From positions 315,399-379,398 of the forward strand of contig CAVSLS010000052.1 in the NCBI GenBank assembly GCA_963728845.1: 64,000 nt of DNA, read 5' to 3'. The stretch's first letter is position 1. The number at the start of each line of letters is the position of its first letter. The position numbers were made by a program, and so were the translations under genes. The stretch is from Bog-473 sp963728845 (GTDB taxonomy: Bacteria > Actinomycetota > Acidimicrobiia > Acidimicrobiales > RAAP-2). The notes beneath the pieces are model-generated. The model was not told the DNA's origin. It was given only the letters and a program-made list of their open reading frames with translations, and made no database searches. Below are positions 28,054 to 37,097 of this stretch, in pieces.

Positions 28054-29621
28054 ACGAACAACCCCTGAGCCTGCCAGCATCACTTCGCGAGATCTGGCGT
28101 CGACGCGTGTTCGTGATCGCCGTCGCAGCCCTCTGCGGGCTTGCCGGCGTCGCCTTGGGACTCTTCAAGCCCCAAGACTCGACGGCGGTTGCCCTGGTTC
28201 TGCTTCCGCCAAGCGCGGCATCCACGTCAGGTGCGCCGGCGAACGACACCCACACCGATGCCGTGATCGCGAACAGCACCCCGGTCCTGGCCGCTGCAGG
28301 AACCAAGGTATCCCCGCCAATCGGGGTCACAAAGCTGAGAATTCTCGTCAAGGTCAGCGCACTCAGTGGACAAATCCTCCAAGTCCAGGCCCGGGCTCCG
28401 CAGAGCGGCTACGCCCAGCAGCTGGCCAATGCGGTCGCCTCGAGCTACATCACATACGCCGGCCAGCTGGCGGCGACCTCCACCGACCCTCAGGTGGCCG
28501 CCCTGCAGCAGCAATCCGCCCAACTCACCAAGCAGGTCAATGATCTGCAAGCTCAGATCGGTACCGTCTCTGCCCGTATCGCCGCCGAGCCGTCCGGATC
28601 GGGCGCCGGCCTGCAAGATGCAAGTCTGTTGAGTTCACTTCAGAACGAGCAGAGTCAGCTGTCCCAGGAACTCAACAGCGTCACCAGCCAGATTTCATCC
28701 GCCCAGGCTGCAGGCAGCTCGGCGGCGAGCACCATTCGAATGCTTCAGACGGCCGCTGCCGTTCCAGGAGACAGGTACGGCTTCACCGTGAAAGCTGGAA
28801 TTATTGGGTTTGCGATCGGGCTCCTCGGTAGCGCGGCTTACGTTCTCGTACGGGCCCAACGCGATCCTCGCCTGCGGCTTCGAGACGAGATCGCACGGGC
28901 AGCGGGGGCCCCAGTCATCGCCTCAATCGAGGCGCCCGGCTGCACAACCCCCACCGCCTGGCGTGACCTTCTCGAGAGCCAGCCGCGTGCCACCACTGAG
29001 TGGGCGCTGCGAAACATGCTGCACACATTCCTGGAGGACGGTGAGAGGAGAAGGGCCGTGAGGGTGATCTCCTTCGCCGGCGACTTGCCGGCCCTCAGCA
29101 CCGGACCCCGGTTAGCCTTGCATGCAGCAGCCTCCGGAACGCCCACTGCCCTTGTTCCCGAGGATCCCCGAGCGCCCGGTGATCGTTCCCTCGTCACCCT
29201 CCGGGCCGCATTCACCGGTGCGGAGCCTGTGGGTCGAGGGTTGCCGTTCAACATCGGGGCCAACGTCAACGGTCCCAATTCGCCCCAGCTCGTTGTCTCC
29301 ATGGTCGTCTTCGATGGCGAATCGGCGACGCAAACCCCCGCAAACACGATGAATCTCTTGTCGATCTCTCCGGACTTCGTCACCGCTGATCAGCTGGCAC
29401 AGCTAGCCCTCGAGGCCTCGAACGGCGGATCCGGGCTGGACGGCGTCGTGGTCGTGAACCCCGACCCGTCCGACAACACGAGCGGCCTCATCGCAGCTGA
29501 CCCGCTCCGTTTACTGCCTGACGCACCGAGGAAGAAGGGAGCAGTCAGCGAGCTCGTGCGATTGGAGGCGGTGACCACCGCCAATGGCACGCCGGAACGC
29601 CTTTCGAGTCGGGAGCACTGA
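28050..29621 (+). CDS. Wzz-like polysaccharide chain-length protein with degenerate kinase-like domain
   Basis: A 523-residue membrane protein. TM1 is about residues 19-38 (VFVIAVAALCGLAGVALG), a periplasm-side coiled coil rich in Gln/Leu/Ser follows (residues 140-235), and TM2 is VKAGIIGFAIGLLGSAAYVL near 250. The C-terminal part resembles the cytoplasmic BY-kinase Rossmann fold (VRVISFAGDLPALSTGPRLA) but has no Walker A lysine and no tyrosine cluster. Proteins of this type set polymer length with Wzy and Wzx. It starts at GTG 28050 overlapping the regulator and abuts a paralogue at 29621. Confidence 0.82.
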   Translation: MNEQPLSLPASLREIWRRRVFVIAVAALCGLAGVALGLFKPQDSTAVALVLLPPSAASTSGAPANDTHTDAVIANSTPVLAAAGTKVSPPIGVTKLRILVKVSALSGQILQVQARAPQSGYAQQLANAVASSYITYAGQLAATSTDPQVAALQQQSAQLTKQVNDLQAQIGTVSARIAAEPSGSGAGLQDASLLSSLQNEQSQLSQELNSVTSQISSAQAAGSSAASTIRMLQTAAAVPGDRYGFTVKAGIIGFAIGLLGSAAYVLVRAQRDPRLRLRDEIARAAGAPVIASIEAPGCTTPTAWRDLLESQPRATTEWALRNMLHTFLEDGERRRAVRVISFAGDLPALSTGPRLALHAAASGTPTALVPEDPRAPGDRSLVTLRAAFTGAEPVGRGLPFNIGANVNGPNSPQLVVSMVVFDGESATQTPANTMNLLSISPDFVTADQLAQLALEASNGGSGLDGVVVVNPDPSDNTSGLIAADPLRLLPDAPRKKGAVSELVRLEAVTTANGTPERLSSREH

Positions 29622-31160
29622 TGGACGCGGACATGTCTGATTTGGACCCCGGCCTGGGTCAGATGATCGGGCTGCGCTCCCTGTGGGCGGCGATTCGACG
29701 GAACCGCCGGGTCTGGCTGGTGACGGGTCTGCTGGGTCTGATCATGGGCGCCGGCCTGCCTCTGGTCCTCCCCCACAAAAGCTTGGCTGTAACCGACCTC
29801 TACCTGGCTCAGACCGCCGGCGCGGATCCGGCACAAGCGATGGCGGACGATGTGTCGCTCCTGCAGACAAATGCGGTTGCCACGCAAGCGGTGAGCGCCG
29901 GCCACCTGGATGTGACCCCCGAGCGCGTTGCGTTCCCACTATTCCGGTCTCCCCTTGAGCGGCACCATCATGTCGATCAAATTCAATGGGGCGTCCCAGA
30001 GCGACGCTGTCGCGGGTGCCAGGGCCGTTGCCCAGGCCTTCCTTACTGTCCAGGCCAAGGAGCTCCGCTTGCAGACCGACGTGCTCGTCCACGGCCTGCA
30101 GTCTGAGATCGCCTCTCTCAACACCGCGATAGGCAATCTGAATACGCAGATCAGCTCGCTTTCCGGCTCGTCCACCGGCAGCCAAACGCCCAATCAGATC
30201 ACCAATCTGGTCAATCAGCGCAGCGCTAATCAGTCACAGGTGTTCCAGCTCCAGGCGCAGGTGCAGCAGGCCCAGCTGAACGAGCAGTCCGCCAACGACG
30301 TCAGCCACGTCCTCGACCCTGCGGCCGTCGTCTTGGCATCGACGAAGAAAGTGATGCTGGAAGATGCCCTTTCGGGACTCGTCGTTGGTCTCGCAGTTGG
30401 CCTTGCCGCCGTGATCTTCGGCTCGCTCCTATCGGAGCGCGCTCTCGATCGCTCAACAGTGGCAGAAACGTTGGGCGCGCCAGTGGAGCTAAGCCTTGGG
30501 CGCTACCGCCGTCTACGCGTCATGCGCAAGCATCGGCTGCACAGACAACTTCGAGAGCCGAGCTCTGCCTTGCGGATGATCGAACGCCGGCTGCGTGGTC
30601 ATCTCGAATCTGCGCCCGGATCGACCCTGGCGGTCGTGACCGTCGGGACCGCCGAGCCGGCGGCGCTGGCGGTTGGCGCGTTGGCACTGGCGTTGGCTTC
30701 CGAGGGGCGCAGTGTGGTGGTGGTCGACGCTGCCGACAATCGAATTCTCGCCTCCGTCTTCGGCCTCACCTCATCCACACCTGAGACGATGAATGCGTTC
30801 CAGATTCCGACGAAGGAAGGCCCTCCGGTGAGGGTCATCGTCGCACCTGAGGACCCGGCACAAATGGCACAAAAGCCGCCACCGGACGACGCCGACGTCG
30901 TTCTGGTGCTGACCTCCCTCGACCCAGCATTCGGCACAGAACAACTCGCTTCGTGGGTGACGGACGCAGTCATGATCCTCTGCCCTCGGGGAGTCAACCT
31001 CACCCGTTTGCAAGTCGGCCGGGAAATTCTTCGTGAGGAGGGAATTTCGCTCCGCTCCGTCATCCTCCTGGACGCAGATGCAGCGGACGACAGTTCCGGT
31101 GCTCTCAGCTCTGTTGAACGTCGGTTGACGCCGGTGGGATCACCGGAGCCGTCGAAATAG
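29621..31160 (+). CDS. Second Wzz-like chain-length protein, frame broken
   Basis: The N-terminal part (MDADMSDLDPGLGQMIGLRS, with TM1 LVTGLLGLIMGAGLPLVLP) runs in one frame to DVTP near residue 98; the rest continues in the +1 frame as SALRSHYSGLPLSGTIMSIKF, then a coiled coil (LNTQISSLSGSS), TM2 (LSGLVVGLAVGLAAVIFGSLL) and a kinase-like domain with no Walker A lysine (LAVVTVGTAEPAALAVGALA). An extra C in the C5 run at 29916-29920 accounts for the shift. Restored length is about 512 residues, matching the paralogue at 28050. The ATG at 29621 shares a base with the preceding stop. Confidence 0.8.
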
Positions 31161-31167
31161 AGGGCTG

Positions 31168-32460
31168 GTGGAGACCGCGTCAGACGTCAGCGTCGATCGG
31201 CAGGGCCAGCACGACAGATCATCCCCACGCCGGGTCGGGATCATCTGGGTCTTGCTCTTCTTCAACGTGCTCGACCCCGCCGGAGGTGCGGTTGTACCGA
31301 TCCCGCACAAAGTCACCCAGCTCATCACGCAGGGTGCCTTGTTCGTCGCGCTCGTGCTGGTACTGACGATCAATCCACGGATGCGTATCCGACCCAATTG
31401 GTTCCTTGGCCTCTTCACCTTGCTCGCAATTACCTCGCTCATGATGAGCGTGCGCTTTGTCGGCCTCGGAACCACCTATCGCAGCTTTCGCTTGATCGGG
31501 TTTCTCCTTGTGCTGTGGCTCCTCACTCCATGGTGGGGTCGGAGAGACCTGCTCGTGCTGCGTAGTCAGATGCGCTTCCTCCTGCTGATCCTGGGCTCGG
31601 TCGTTCTGGGGCTGCTCATCTCGCCCGGAAGGGAGCTCGGTGGCCGTCTGAGCGGCACGCTCTGGCCGATCCCGCCGACACAGGTCGCCCACTTCGCAGC
31701 GGAGCTAGCAGGCCTGACGACACTGCTCTGGTTCTGCCGCCTCGTGTCCGGACGACATGCCCTCGCACTCGTTGTGCCAGCCCTCGTCATGCTTGTGCTC
31801 ACCCACACACGCACGGCGCTCACCGCGATGGTCGTAGCGTTGCTCGTTGCGGGTACCAGCCTCTTTCTTGCGAAGCGTCGCGTACGAAAGTCAGTCGGGA
31901 CGGCGTTGATCGTGCTGGTGGTCATTGCGATTCCGGCGTCCCCCTTCCTCGCAAATTGGCTCACTCGAGGAGAGAGTAGCCAGCAACTGCAGAGCCTCAC
32001 TGGTCGCACGCAGGCTTGGTCGGCGGTGCTCTCGACCCATCGGCCAACCACCAACGTTCTCTTCGGAAGTGGCCTCACGAACGATAGCGTCAACAACTCG
32101 TCGAACCCGGCGACGAACGGGCTTCCGATTGACAGCAGTTGGATATCGATCTACCAGGATCAGGGCATCGTCGGAGAAGTGCTGGTCAGCGCAGCCCTCG
32201 TCCTCCTGCTGTTGACCGCTCTGAGCCGGGCGCGGGGACCGACACGCGCAGTGGCCCTCTTCCTGATTGTCTATTGCATCATCGCCAGCGTCAGTGAGAG
32301 TGGTCTCGGTGGCGCGTCGCAGTACCTTCTCGACCTGACGGTTGCGGCGTCCCTCTTGACCTTCCCGTCCGCCCGGGGCACAGACCTGACCTTCAGCCTC
32401 GGAGACCGGCCCGACGCTGAGCCGGCGCTCGATCGCCGAAGTTCTGCATACGGGTTCTGA
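31168..32460 (+). CDS. O-antigen polymerase/ligase family membrane protein (Wzy-like)
   Basis: A 430-residue protein with about 11-12 hydrophobic segments. The central part has a large outer loop typical of the Wzy_C family, with TRTALTAMVVALLVAG and the GRTQAWSAVLSTHRPTTNVL pattern followed by GSGLTNDSVN, comparable to the GR...W motif of O-antigen ligases. It would polymerise repeat units on the outer face using the flipped lipid-linked substrate, with chain length set by the preceding Wzz-like proteins. GTG 31168 follows GAGGG seven bases after the Wzz-like stop. It is the last gene of this operon. Polymerase versus ligase cannot be told apart here. Confidence 0.85.
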   Translation: METASDVSVDRQGQHDRSSPRRVGIIWVLLFFNVLDPAGGAVVPIPHKVTQLITQGALFVALVLVLTINPRMRIRPNWFLGLFTLLAITSLMMSVRFVGLGTTYRSFRLIGFLLVLWLLTPWWGRRDLLVLRSQMRFLLLILGSVVLGLLISPGRELGGRLSGTLWPIPPTQVAHFAAELAGLTTLLWFCRLVSGRHALALVVPALVMLVLTHTRTALTAMVVALLVAGTSLFLAKRRVRKSVGTALIVLVVIAIPASPFLANWLTRGESSQQLQSLTGRTQAWSAVLSTHRPTTNVLFGSGLTNDSVNNSSNPATNGLPIDSSWISIYQDQGIVGEVLVSAALVLLLLTALSRARGPTRAVALFLIVYCIIASVSESGLGGASQYLLDLTVAASLLTFPSARGTDLTFSLGDRPDAEPALDRRSSAYGF

Positions 32461-32509
32461 CAGGCGCCGGGTGCGCATTCGTGTGGCGGCGATGTACTGG
32501 GCGCCTGTC
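32459..32509 (+). terminator. Long inverted repeat after the Wzy-like gene
   Basis: GACAGGCGCC (32459-32468) is exactly complementary to GGCGCCTGTC (32500-32509) with a 31-base loop, beginning at the stop codon of the polymerase gene. There is no U-tract, so intrinsic termination is uncertain, but the location at an operon end fits a terminator or RNA-stabilising stem. Confidence 0.4.
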
Positions 32510-32676
32510 CGAATGGCCACGAAATAGGATGATCTTGCGATGGATAAGGTGGTTGCTTACATTCACCCGATGGTCCGACGAGCACGAGACGATGCGGGTT
32601 TACTCTTCGAGGTGTGTCAGTTGCCAGGGCCTGTGGCGGAGGCCCGGATCCGCGGCGATCATCAGAGGTCCGGCAC

Positions 32677-34047
32677 GTGACCCGCTTCAGGAGGCTGCGG
32701 TGGCTCGGTCAAGCGGCCATCCTGTCTTTCGGGTCTGTTTTCTTTTCCTTATTGATCGGCTTTGGCGCAGCGGCGGGCGGTGCCCCCCCGGTGCCACCGA
32801 AGTTCGCGGTCGGAGTGGCGACCGACACCTTCGTCGATCCTCATCGGACGACGCCGGCATGGAACCAGAGCCCAGCGTTGCCGACGCGGACACTCGTGAC
32901 CACGATCCTCTATCCAGCGATCGGTCCGACCGGTGGTGAGCCCGCATCGGGGGCGGCGCCCGACAAGGCCGCGGGGCCCTACCCCCTCATCGTCTTCGCT
33001 CACGGCCTTGGCGGTACGCCACAGGGCTACATGAACTTGCTTGCCGATTGGGCTTCGGAGGGATTCGTCGTCGCAGCGCCGCTCTTTCCGCTGTCCAACA
33101 GCAACGTGCCCGGTGGCCCCGACGCCGGTGATGTGGCGAACCAGCCCAAGGACATGAGTTACGTGATCGACGCCGTGCTCTCTGACTCGCTCCTCCAGAG
33201 TGGAACCCTCTCGGGGTTGATTGACCCCAAGGAGATCGGCGCCGCCGGACACTCCAATGGAGCGGTCTCCACGCTGGGTCTGGTGGCCAACACGTGTTGT
33301 CTCGACTCCCGGGTGAAATCGGCTGTCGTGATGGCGGGTACGACCGAGGGCTTTCCCCCCGGTCACTACGACTTCTCGAAGGCGCCGCCCCTCCTCCTCG
33401 TCCACGGCACGGCGGACCAACTGGTCCCGTACCGGAGCGAACCGCTGATCTACAACCAGACACTTGGGCCCAAGGGCCTTCTCACTCTCGTAGGCGGCTC
33501 TCATGACGCAGCGGCTGGTCAGGACCCACGATCGGCGTCGGCGGTCATCCGCACGACGACCGATTTCTTCGAGGCATACCTGACCGGCAATCGGCAGGCC
33601 GCCTCTCGTCTGGCCACGGACGGGAGCAGTCCGACCACGAAGATCACGTTGGACCTCACTCCGGGATCGCGCGGATCGGCCATTGCAGTCCCTCCTGTTC
33701 CGGTGGTCCACCTGCGGGCGTCCGTGTCACCGAGCCATGACCTCACCAGCGGCGAGGCCGTCACCGTCCAATGGGGTGGCTATACGGCCGGCAAGGTGGT
33801 CAACATCCTCGAATGCTCCCATGTCGACATCGCTACCGGCAGCTCAGCCGGTTGTGATTTCGCCAATGCCGGCCTGCTTCATCCCGATCCCACCGGCGGC
33901 GGGCACTTCACGATGCACATCGTGACTGGACAAGTTGGCAACGGGGTCTGTGACTCGACCCACCCCTGTTTCATCGCCGTCAACAATGCCAGCTCGCTGA
34001 CTGCGTCGAACACGAAGATCCTTCCGATCTCATTCGCCCCGGCCTAG
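32677..34047 (+). CDS. Secreted alpha/beta hydrolase with neocarzinostatin-like C-terminal domain
   Basis: About 456 residues from GTG 32677, preceded by AGAGG. A Sec signal (WLGQAAILSFGSVFFSLLIG) leads into a dienelactone-hydrolase/PAF-acetylhydrolase-like domain: PLIVFAHGLGGTPQGYM oxyanion region, nucleophile Ser in GAAGHSNGAVS, Asp in HGTADQLVP and His in GGSHDAAAG. The last 110 residues (VHLRASVSPSHDLTSGEAVT onward) look like the neocarzinostatin family beta-sandwich, including two cysteine pairs, ECSHVDIATGSSAGC and CDSTHPCFIAV. That domain binds small molecules in antitumour chromoproteins; its job here is unknown. No operon partner. The enzyme probably cleaves esters outside the cell. 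Confidence 0.85.
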   Translation: MTRFRRLRWLGQAAILSFGSVFFSLLIGFGAAAGGAPPVPPKFAVGVATDTFVDPHRTTPAWNQSPALPTRTLVTTILYPAIGPTGGEPASGAAPDKAAGPYPLIVFAHGLGGTPQGYMNLLADWASEGFVVAAPLFPLSNSNVPGGPDAGDVANQPKDMSYVIDAVLSDSLLQSGTLSGLIDPKEIGAAGHSNGAVSTLGLVANTCCLDSRVKSAVVMAGTTEGFPPGHYDFSKAPPLLLVHGTADQLVPYRSEPLIYNQTLGPKGLLTLVGGSHDAAAGQDPRSASAVIRTTTDFFEAYLTGNRQAASRLATDGSSPTTKITLDLTPGSRGSAIAVPPVPVVHLRASVSPSHDLTSGEAVTVQWGGYTAGKVVNILECSHVDIATGSSAGCDFANAGLLHPDPTGGGHFTMHIVTGQVGNGVCDSTHPCFIAVNNASSLTASNTKILPISFAPA

Positions 34048-34189
34048 GGCTGAGATCCTCCACGGGGAGCACACGACTAGCTTGACGGTCTGATCGTCCG
34101 AAGGTGCGACCGCTGTGCCGGAGTGCCGCACCGCACCCGCGATCGGGGCGAAGGAACCTCTTGCGTCGTTGCCACCGACCCGCACCTGA

Positions 34190-34325
34190 GCGGACGACGA
34201 CGCCACCAGGATCTTCGCCGGCCGCGACGGTCACCTCGTCACCCCTGGGCGAGGAACGCCTCGATCAAAGGCATCATGGGGTTGACGTGTCCGGCACCGG
34301 GCGTGGCCACGGTGAGGATCTTCAT
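34190..34325 (-). pseudogene. GT1-type glycosyltransferase, 5' remnant
   Basis: After a strong ribosome binding site (AGGAGGGGGG on the minus strand) ATG 34325 reads MKILTVATPGAGHVNPMMPL then IEAFLAQG, the N-terminus of MGT/UGT-like glycosyltransferases, and then stops. Removing one G of the G4 run at 34242-34245 restores DEVTVAAGEDPGGVVVRSG, after which homology fades. About 90 percent of the gene is missing. It is a remnant, not a functional enzyme. Confidence 0.6.
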
Positions 34326-34479
34326 TCGCCCCCCTCCTCTTCGCTACCCAATAGGCACATCACGAGCATCGCCCCTTCGCCCTGCCCGTTAGGGTGTCAC
34401 CGCTGCCAGGACCGCCACCGCGACCAGCACGCTGGGTCTCGACATAGACATCTTGACCTCCCTGTACGCCGGAAGGATG

Positions 34480-34734
34480 TCAGCCCGAGATCGCCTTAAC
34501 TCTGGGCCGGATTGAAGCAAGGTAGACGACCGCAAGAATCAGCCCAACGATTCCGGTTATGAACCAGAAAACGGCAACAAGTGAGATCCACATCACTTTT
34601 GAGGAGCCTGCGGCGCTAAATGCCGCTGAAGGCCTCGAGGCTGCATCGACGATCGCCCAAATCGGAATGACGAAACCAACAAGGCCGATGACGGCCACGA
34701 TGAACAGATCTGGGCCAAACACATCTCCGATCAC
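34480..34734 (-). CDS. Small two-helix membrane protein
   Basis: An 84-residue protein from GTG 34734, which follows a near-perfect GGAGGTG ribosome binding site. It has two hydrophobic segments (LFIVAVIGLVGFVIPIWAIV and WISLVAVFWFITGIVGLILA) joined by a short loop with DAASRPSAAF, ending in a basic tail. The layout resembles the DUF2516/PLDc_N-like small actinobacterial membrane proteins whose function is unknown. The upstream extension to 35007 in the same frame overlaps other remnants and lacks a better start. It is flanked by broken genes but is itself intact. Confidence 0.7.
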   Translation of the reverse strand: MIGDVFGPDLFIVAVIGLVGFVIPIWAIVDAASRPSAAFSAAGSSKVMWISLVAVFWFITGIVGLILAVVYLASIRPRVKAISG

Positions 34735-34809
34735 AATGCACCTCCGTTGGTGCTGGTAGTGAGCGCTCCGTCTAAGCCCAGCGTATCCCTGACCGCCGGG
34801 AGTCCGGCA

Positions 34810-35269
34810 CGTGTCGGCCAGCGTGGCCGTCCCCTGCCGAACTCGCGACGACTCGGGAGGGCGACGTACTCGAACTCCAGACAGACGACTTCGAACATTT
34901 CCGCCACGACGTGGCGGCCTGGTGCGGGCCTGTGGGGCACAAGCTGATCTCGTCCGTGTCCACTGCTGATGGCCTTGGCTTCCTGATTGAGAAGAGGCCG
35001 GTTCCAAACACCGTTTGCCAGCTCGGCCGTGGTGAATCTCTTCTGACGGCCTCGAGGAACTGCCGTCGCCCCTTGGCTTCGCCCTCGCTGCCGCTCAGGA
35101 AGGCATGCGCCACCTTCGCGGCCTCGGCGCGAAGATCTACATGTGCGGCCCCTCGATGCAACACTTCCGAGTCAAGTCCGATGCCCTCATCTTCGACGAC
35201 CTTCCGCTCGTCGAGTACGTCTCATTCATGCCCATCATGAAGGAGGCCGACGTCCACATTTACGCCTAA
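34810..35269 (+). pseudogene. Decayed TusA-like and DsrE-like sulfur-relay genes
   Basis: The first part carries a TusA-like C-terminal half, EGDVLELQTDDFEHFRHDVA then AWCGPVGHKLISSVS and FLIEKRP, with its N-terminal CP-motif region scrambled over three frames. From about 35040 a different frame reads LGAKIYMCGPSMQHFRVKSD, LIFDDLPLVEYVSFMPIMKE and ADVHIYA, which is the C-terminal half of a DsrE-family protein including the MCGPS cysteine. No start, no N-terminal halves and several frame changes. In intact form TusA passes persulfide sulfur to DsrE-type carriers. Confidence 0.6.
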
Positions 35270-35327
35270 GGCTGCGCGGTGACATTCACCTCTGGTGGCG
35301 AGGACCGGCAAAGGCCTTACTTGTGCC

Positions 35328-36029
35328 ATGGCGTCTCGAGGACTGGTGACATCGCCTGCAAGATTTGCGGTCCGAGGAGGCGGCCTCATCGCCGGTGTTC
35401 TCGCGCTGGCCGGCGGACTGGTGATGGTGTCCTACCCTCGCTGGCGGACCTGGTGCCTGACGTGGGGAGCGTCGGATCAGGAAGCAACCGAGAGCCTTCC
35501 CGGTGACGATCTGTTGGACGCTGCTGACCTGGTCTCCACCCGCGCCGTGGCGATCGATGCTGCGGTCAGCGATGTCTGGCCATGGTTGGCCCAGATGGGA
35601 TCTGGTCGGGGTGGGGTTTACACCTACGACTGGATCGAGAACCTCTTCGGCCTGCACATGCACAGCGCTGACGTGATCCTTCCGCAGTTCCAGAACATAG
35701 AGATGGGTGATGCGCAACAACTCGGCAAGAACGGGCCCGTGCTGCGCGTGGTGGTGGCGGATAGAGACGCCGCCCTTGTCCTTCGCTCTGACGATGGCAA
35801 CTGGGTCTGGGCTTTCTGCCTCATGGCCGACGGACACCAAACTCGACTTGTCAGCCGAAACAGGATCTCTACACCCGGAGCGTCGCAACTGTCTCGGGCC
35901 TTCTTCAAGTACTTCATGGAGCCCGGGAGTTTGGTCATGGAGCGCAAGATGCTCCTGGGAATCAAGCAGCGGGCCGAGCGGCTGGCGGTCGTTCGTGATC
36001 AGGACACCATGAGCCGAGGGTCGGGGTAG
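35328..36029 (+). CDS. SRPBCC-like membrane-anchored protein
   Basis: About 233 residues from ATG 35328 (an in-frame start at 35295 exists). An N-terminal hydrophobic anchor (GLIAGVLALAGGLVMVSYP) is followed by a domain reading STRAVAIDAAVSDVWPWLAQ, MGSGRGGVYTYDWIENLFGL, and later DAALVLRSDDGNWVWAFCLM, the pattern of START/SRPBCC-type proteins common in actinobacteria. These fold into a hydrophobic cavity; the ligand is unknown. No obvious operon partners. The call is to superfamily only. Confidence 0.65.
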   Translation: MASRGLVTSPARFAVRGGGLIAGVLALAGGLVMVSYPRWRTWCLTWGASDQEATESLPGDDLLDAADLVSTRAVAIDAAVSDVWPWLAQMGSGRGGVYTYDWIENLFGLHMHSADVILPQFQNIEMGDAQQLGKNGPVLRVVVADRDAALVLRSDDGNWVWAFCLMADGHQTRLVSRNRISTPGASQLSRAFFKYFMEPGSLVMERKMLLGIKQRAERLAVVRDQDTMSRGSG

Positions 36030-36054
36030 GTGTCCCCATACGCCCGATAGGCTC

Positions 36055-36879
36055 CTAAAGCATCGACTCCAACCGGCCGGCCATTTCCCGATAGCGATTG
36101 ACCGGAATGATGTGTACACCGTCGAATGCCTCAGATTCTCGGATCTGTGTGATGAGCTCACATGCAATTGCAAGCCCGGCATCTCGATCGGCATCGAGTC
36201 GGCGGATGATGGGTTCAGGTACGGCTAGCTGAGGCACCCCGGCTGAGAGCTTCCTCGCCATTGACACACTCGGGAGAACCATGACACCGGCGAACACGGG
36301 GCCGGCGAAGTCGTGGGCGGTGCGCCAACGGATGAGATCCTCGCCCGAGAACGACACCTGAGTGAGCAGGAAGTCGGCTTCTAGCTTCCACGCTGGAATG
36401 GACCGCAGACTGGTTGCCACGCCAATCCGGAACCCCTCACCGACATCTGGACGCTGGGCGAACTGACGGGCTTCAGCGATCATGGAACGGACCGTGAGAT
36501 CGTCTGATCGAGCGCCCGTCTCCGGACGGTCTCCGTAGACGAAAAGGAACTCACGGACGCCATACGCGGTGGCAGTGAGGAGATCCCGATTGAAGCCAAG
36601 GACGTTGCGGTCACGAGCATTGATGCAGGCGATGGAGCGGCCTCCCATGAGCTGGACTTCGTGGGCTACCGCAATGCTCGAAACCGTCGATCGGCCGATG
36701 TGATTGTCGGGAATCAGGAATGCACTGGCGACGGGACTCAGAACTCCAATCTGATGGCGAACGTGCTTCAGGTCCGGCCGTGTCGCGGGCTCGACCTCGC
36801 AAATTATCTCGAAGCTCCTGGGCACAGGCTCTACGGTACTTCGGGCTCGAGACTGGCTGCCGAGGTTCGTCGCCGGCAT
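36055..36879 (-). CDS. Methylenetetrahydrofolate reductase-family protein
   Basis: About 274 residues from ATG 36879; the frame is open to 36936. The sequence follows the MTHFR barrel: FEIICEVEPATRPDLKHVRH at strand 1, SAFLIPDNHIGRSTVSSIAV, ACINARDRNVLGFNRDLLTA and FVYGDRPETG, where NRxxL and GD contact FAD and folate in the family, and VFAGVMVLPSVSMARKLSAG toward the end. MTHFR reduces 5,10-methylene-THF to 5-methyl-THF. The methionine-cycle partners are absent nearby, and several positions differ from housekeeping MetF, so it may be a paralogue used in another C1 route. No gene symbol is assigned. Confidence 0.75.
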   Translation of the reverse strand: MPATNLGSQSRARSTVEPVPRSFEIICEVEPATRPDLKHVRHQIGVLSPVASAFLIPDNHIGRSTVSSIAVAHEVQLMGGRSIACINARDRNVLGFNRDLLTATAYGVREFLFVYGDRPETGARSDDLTVRSMIAEARQFAQRPDVGEGFRIGVATSLRSIPAWKLEADFLLTQVSFSGEDLIRWRTAHDFAGPVFAGVMVLPSVSMARKLSAGVPQLAVPEPIIRRLDADRDAGLAIACELITQIRESEAFDGVHIIPVNRYREMAGRLESML

Positions 36880-37097
36880 TGGGGAGAAAGCCTCAGATCT
36901 GGGGTACCTCCTGCGTGACCGTGAAGAGCCACCCACGTCCGAGCTCTCGGCGTGGCGACCAATCGATTCGTCTAATCCTCAAGTGTCAGCCGACCCGTCT
37001 CAATCTGATCGGGATCCGGCATGTCCGTTGCCGCTTCGGTCAAGGGGCGCGAGACTCGGGTGCCTGCAACCAAGGACTGCGACCTAGGAGGAAGTCG

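Noticed and set aside
11400..30000. Programmed +1 frameshifting as the explanation for the broken genes
   Set aside because: No shared slippery sequence, stem-loop or pausing codon was found at the sites; the unrelated genes and run-length pattern favour sequence errors. Kept only as a question in the findings.
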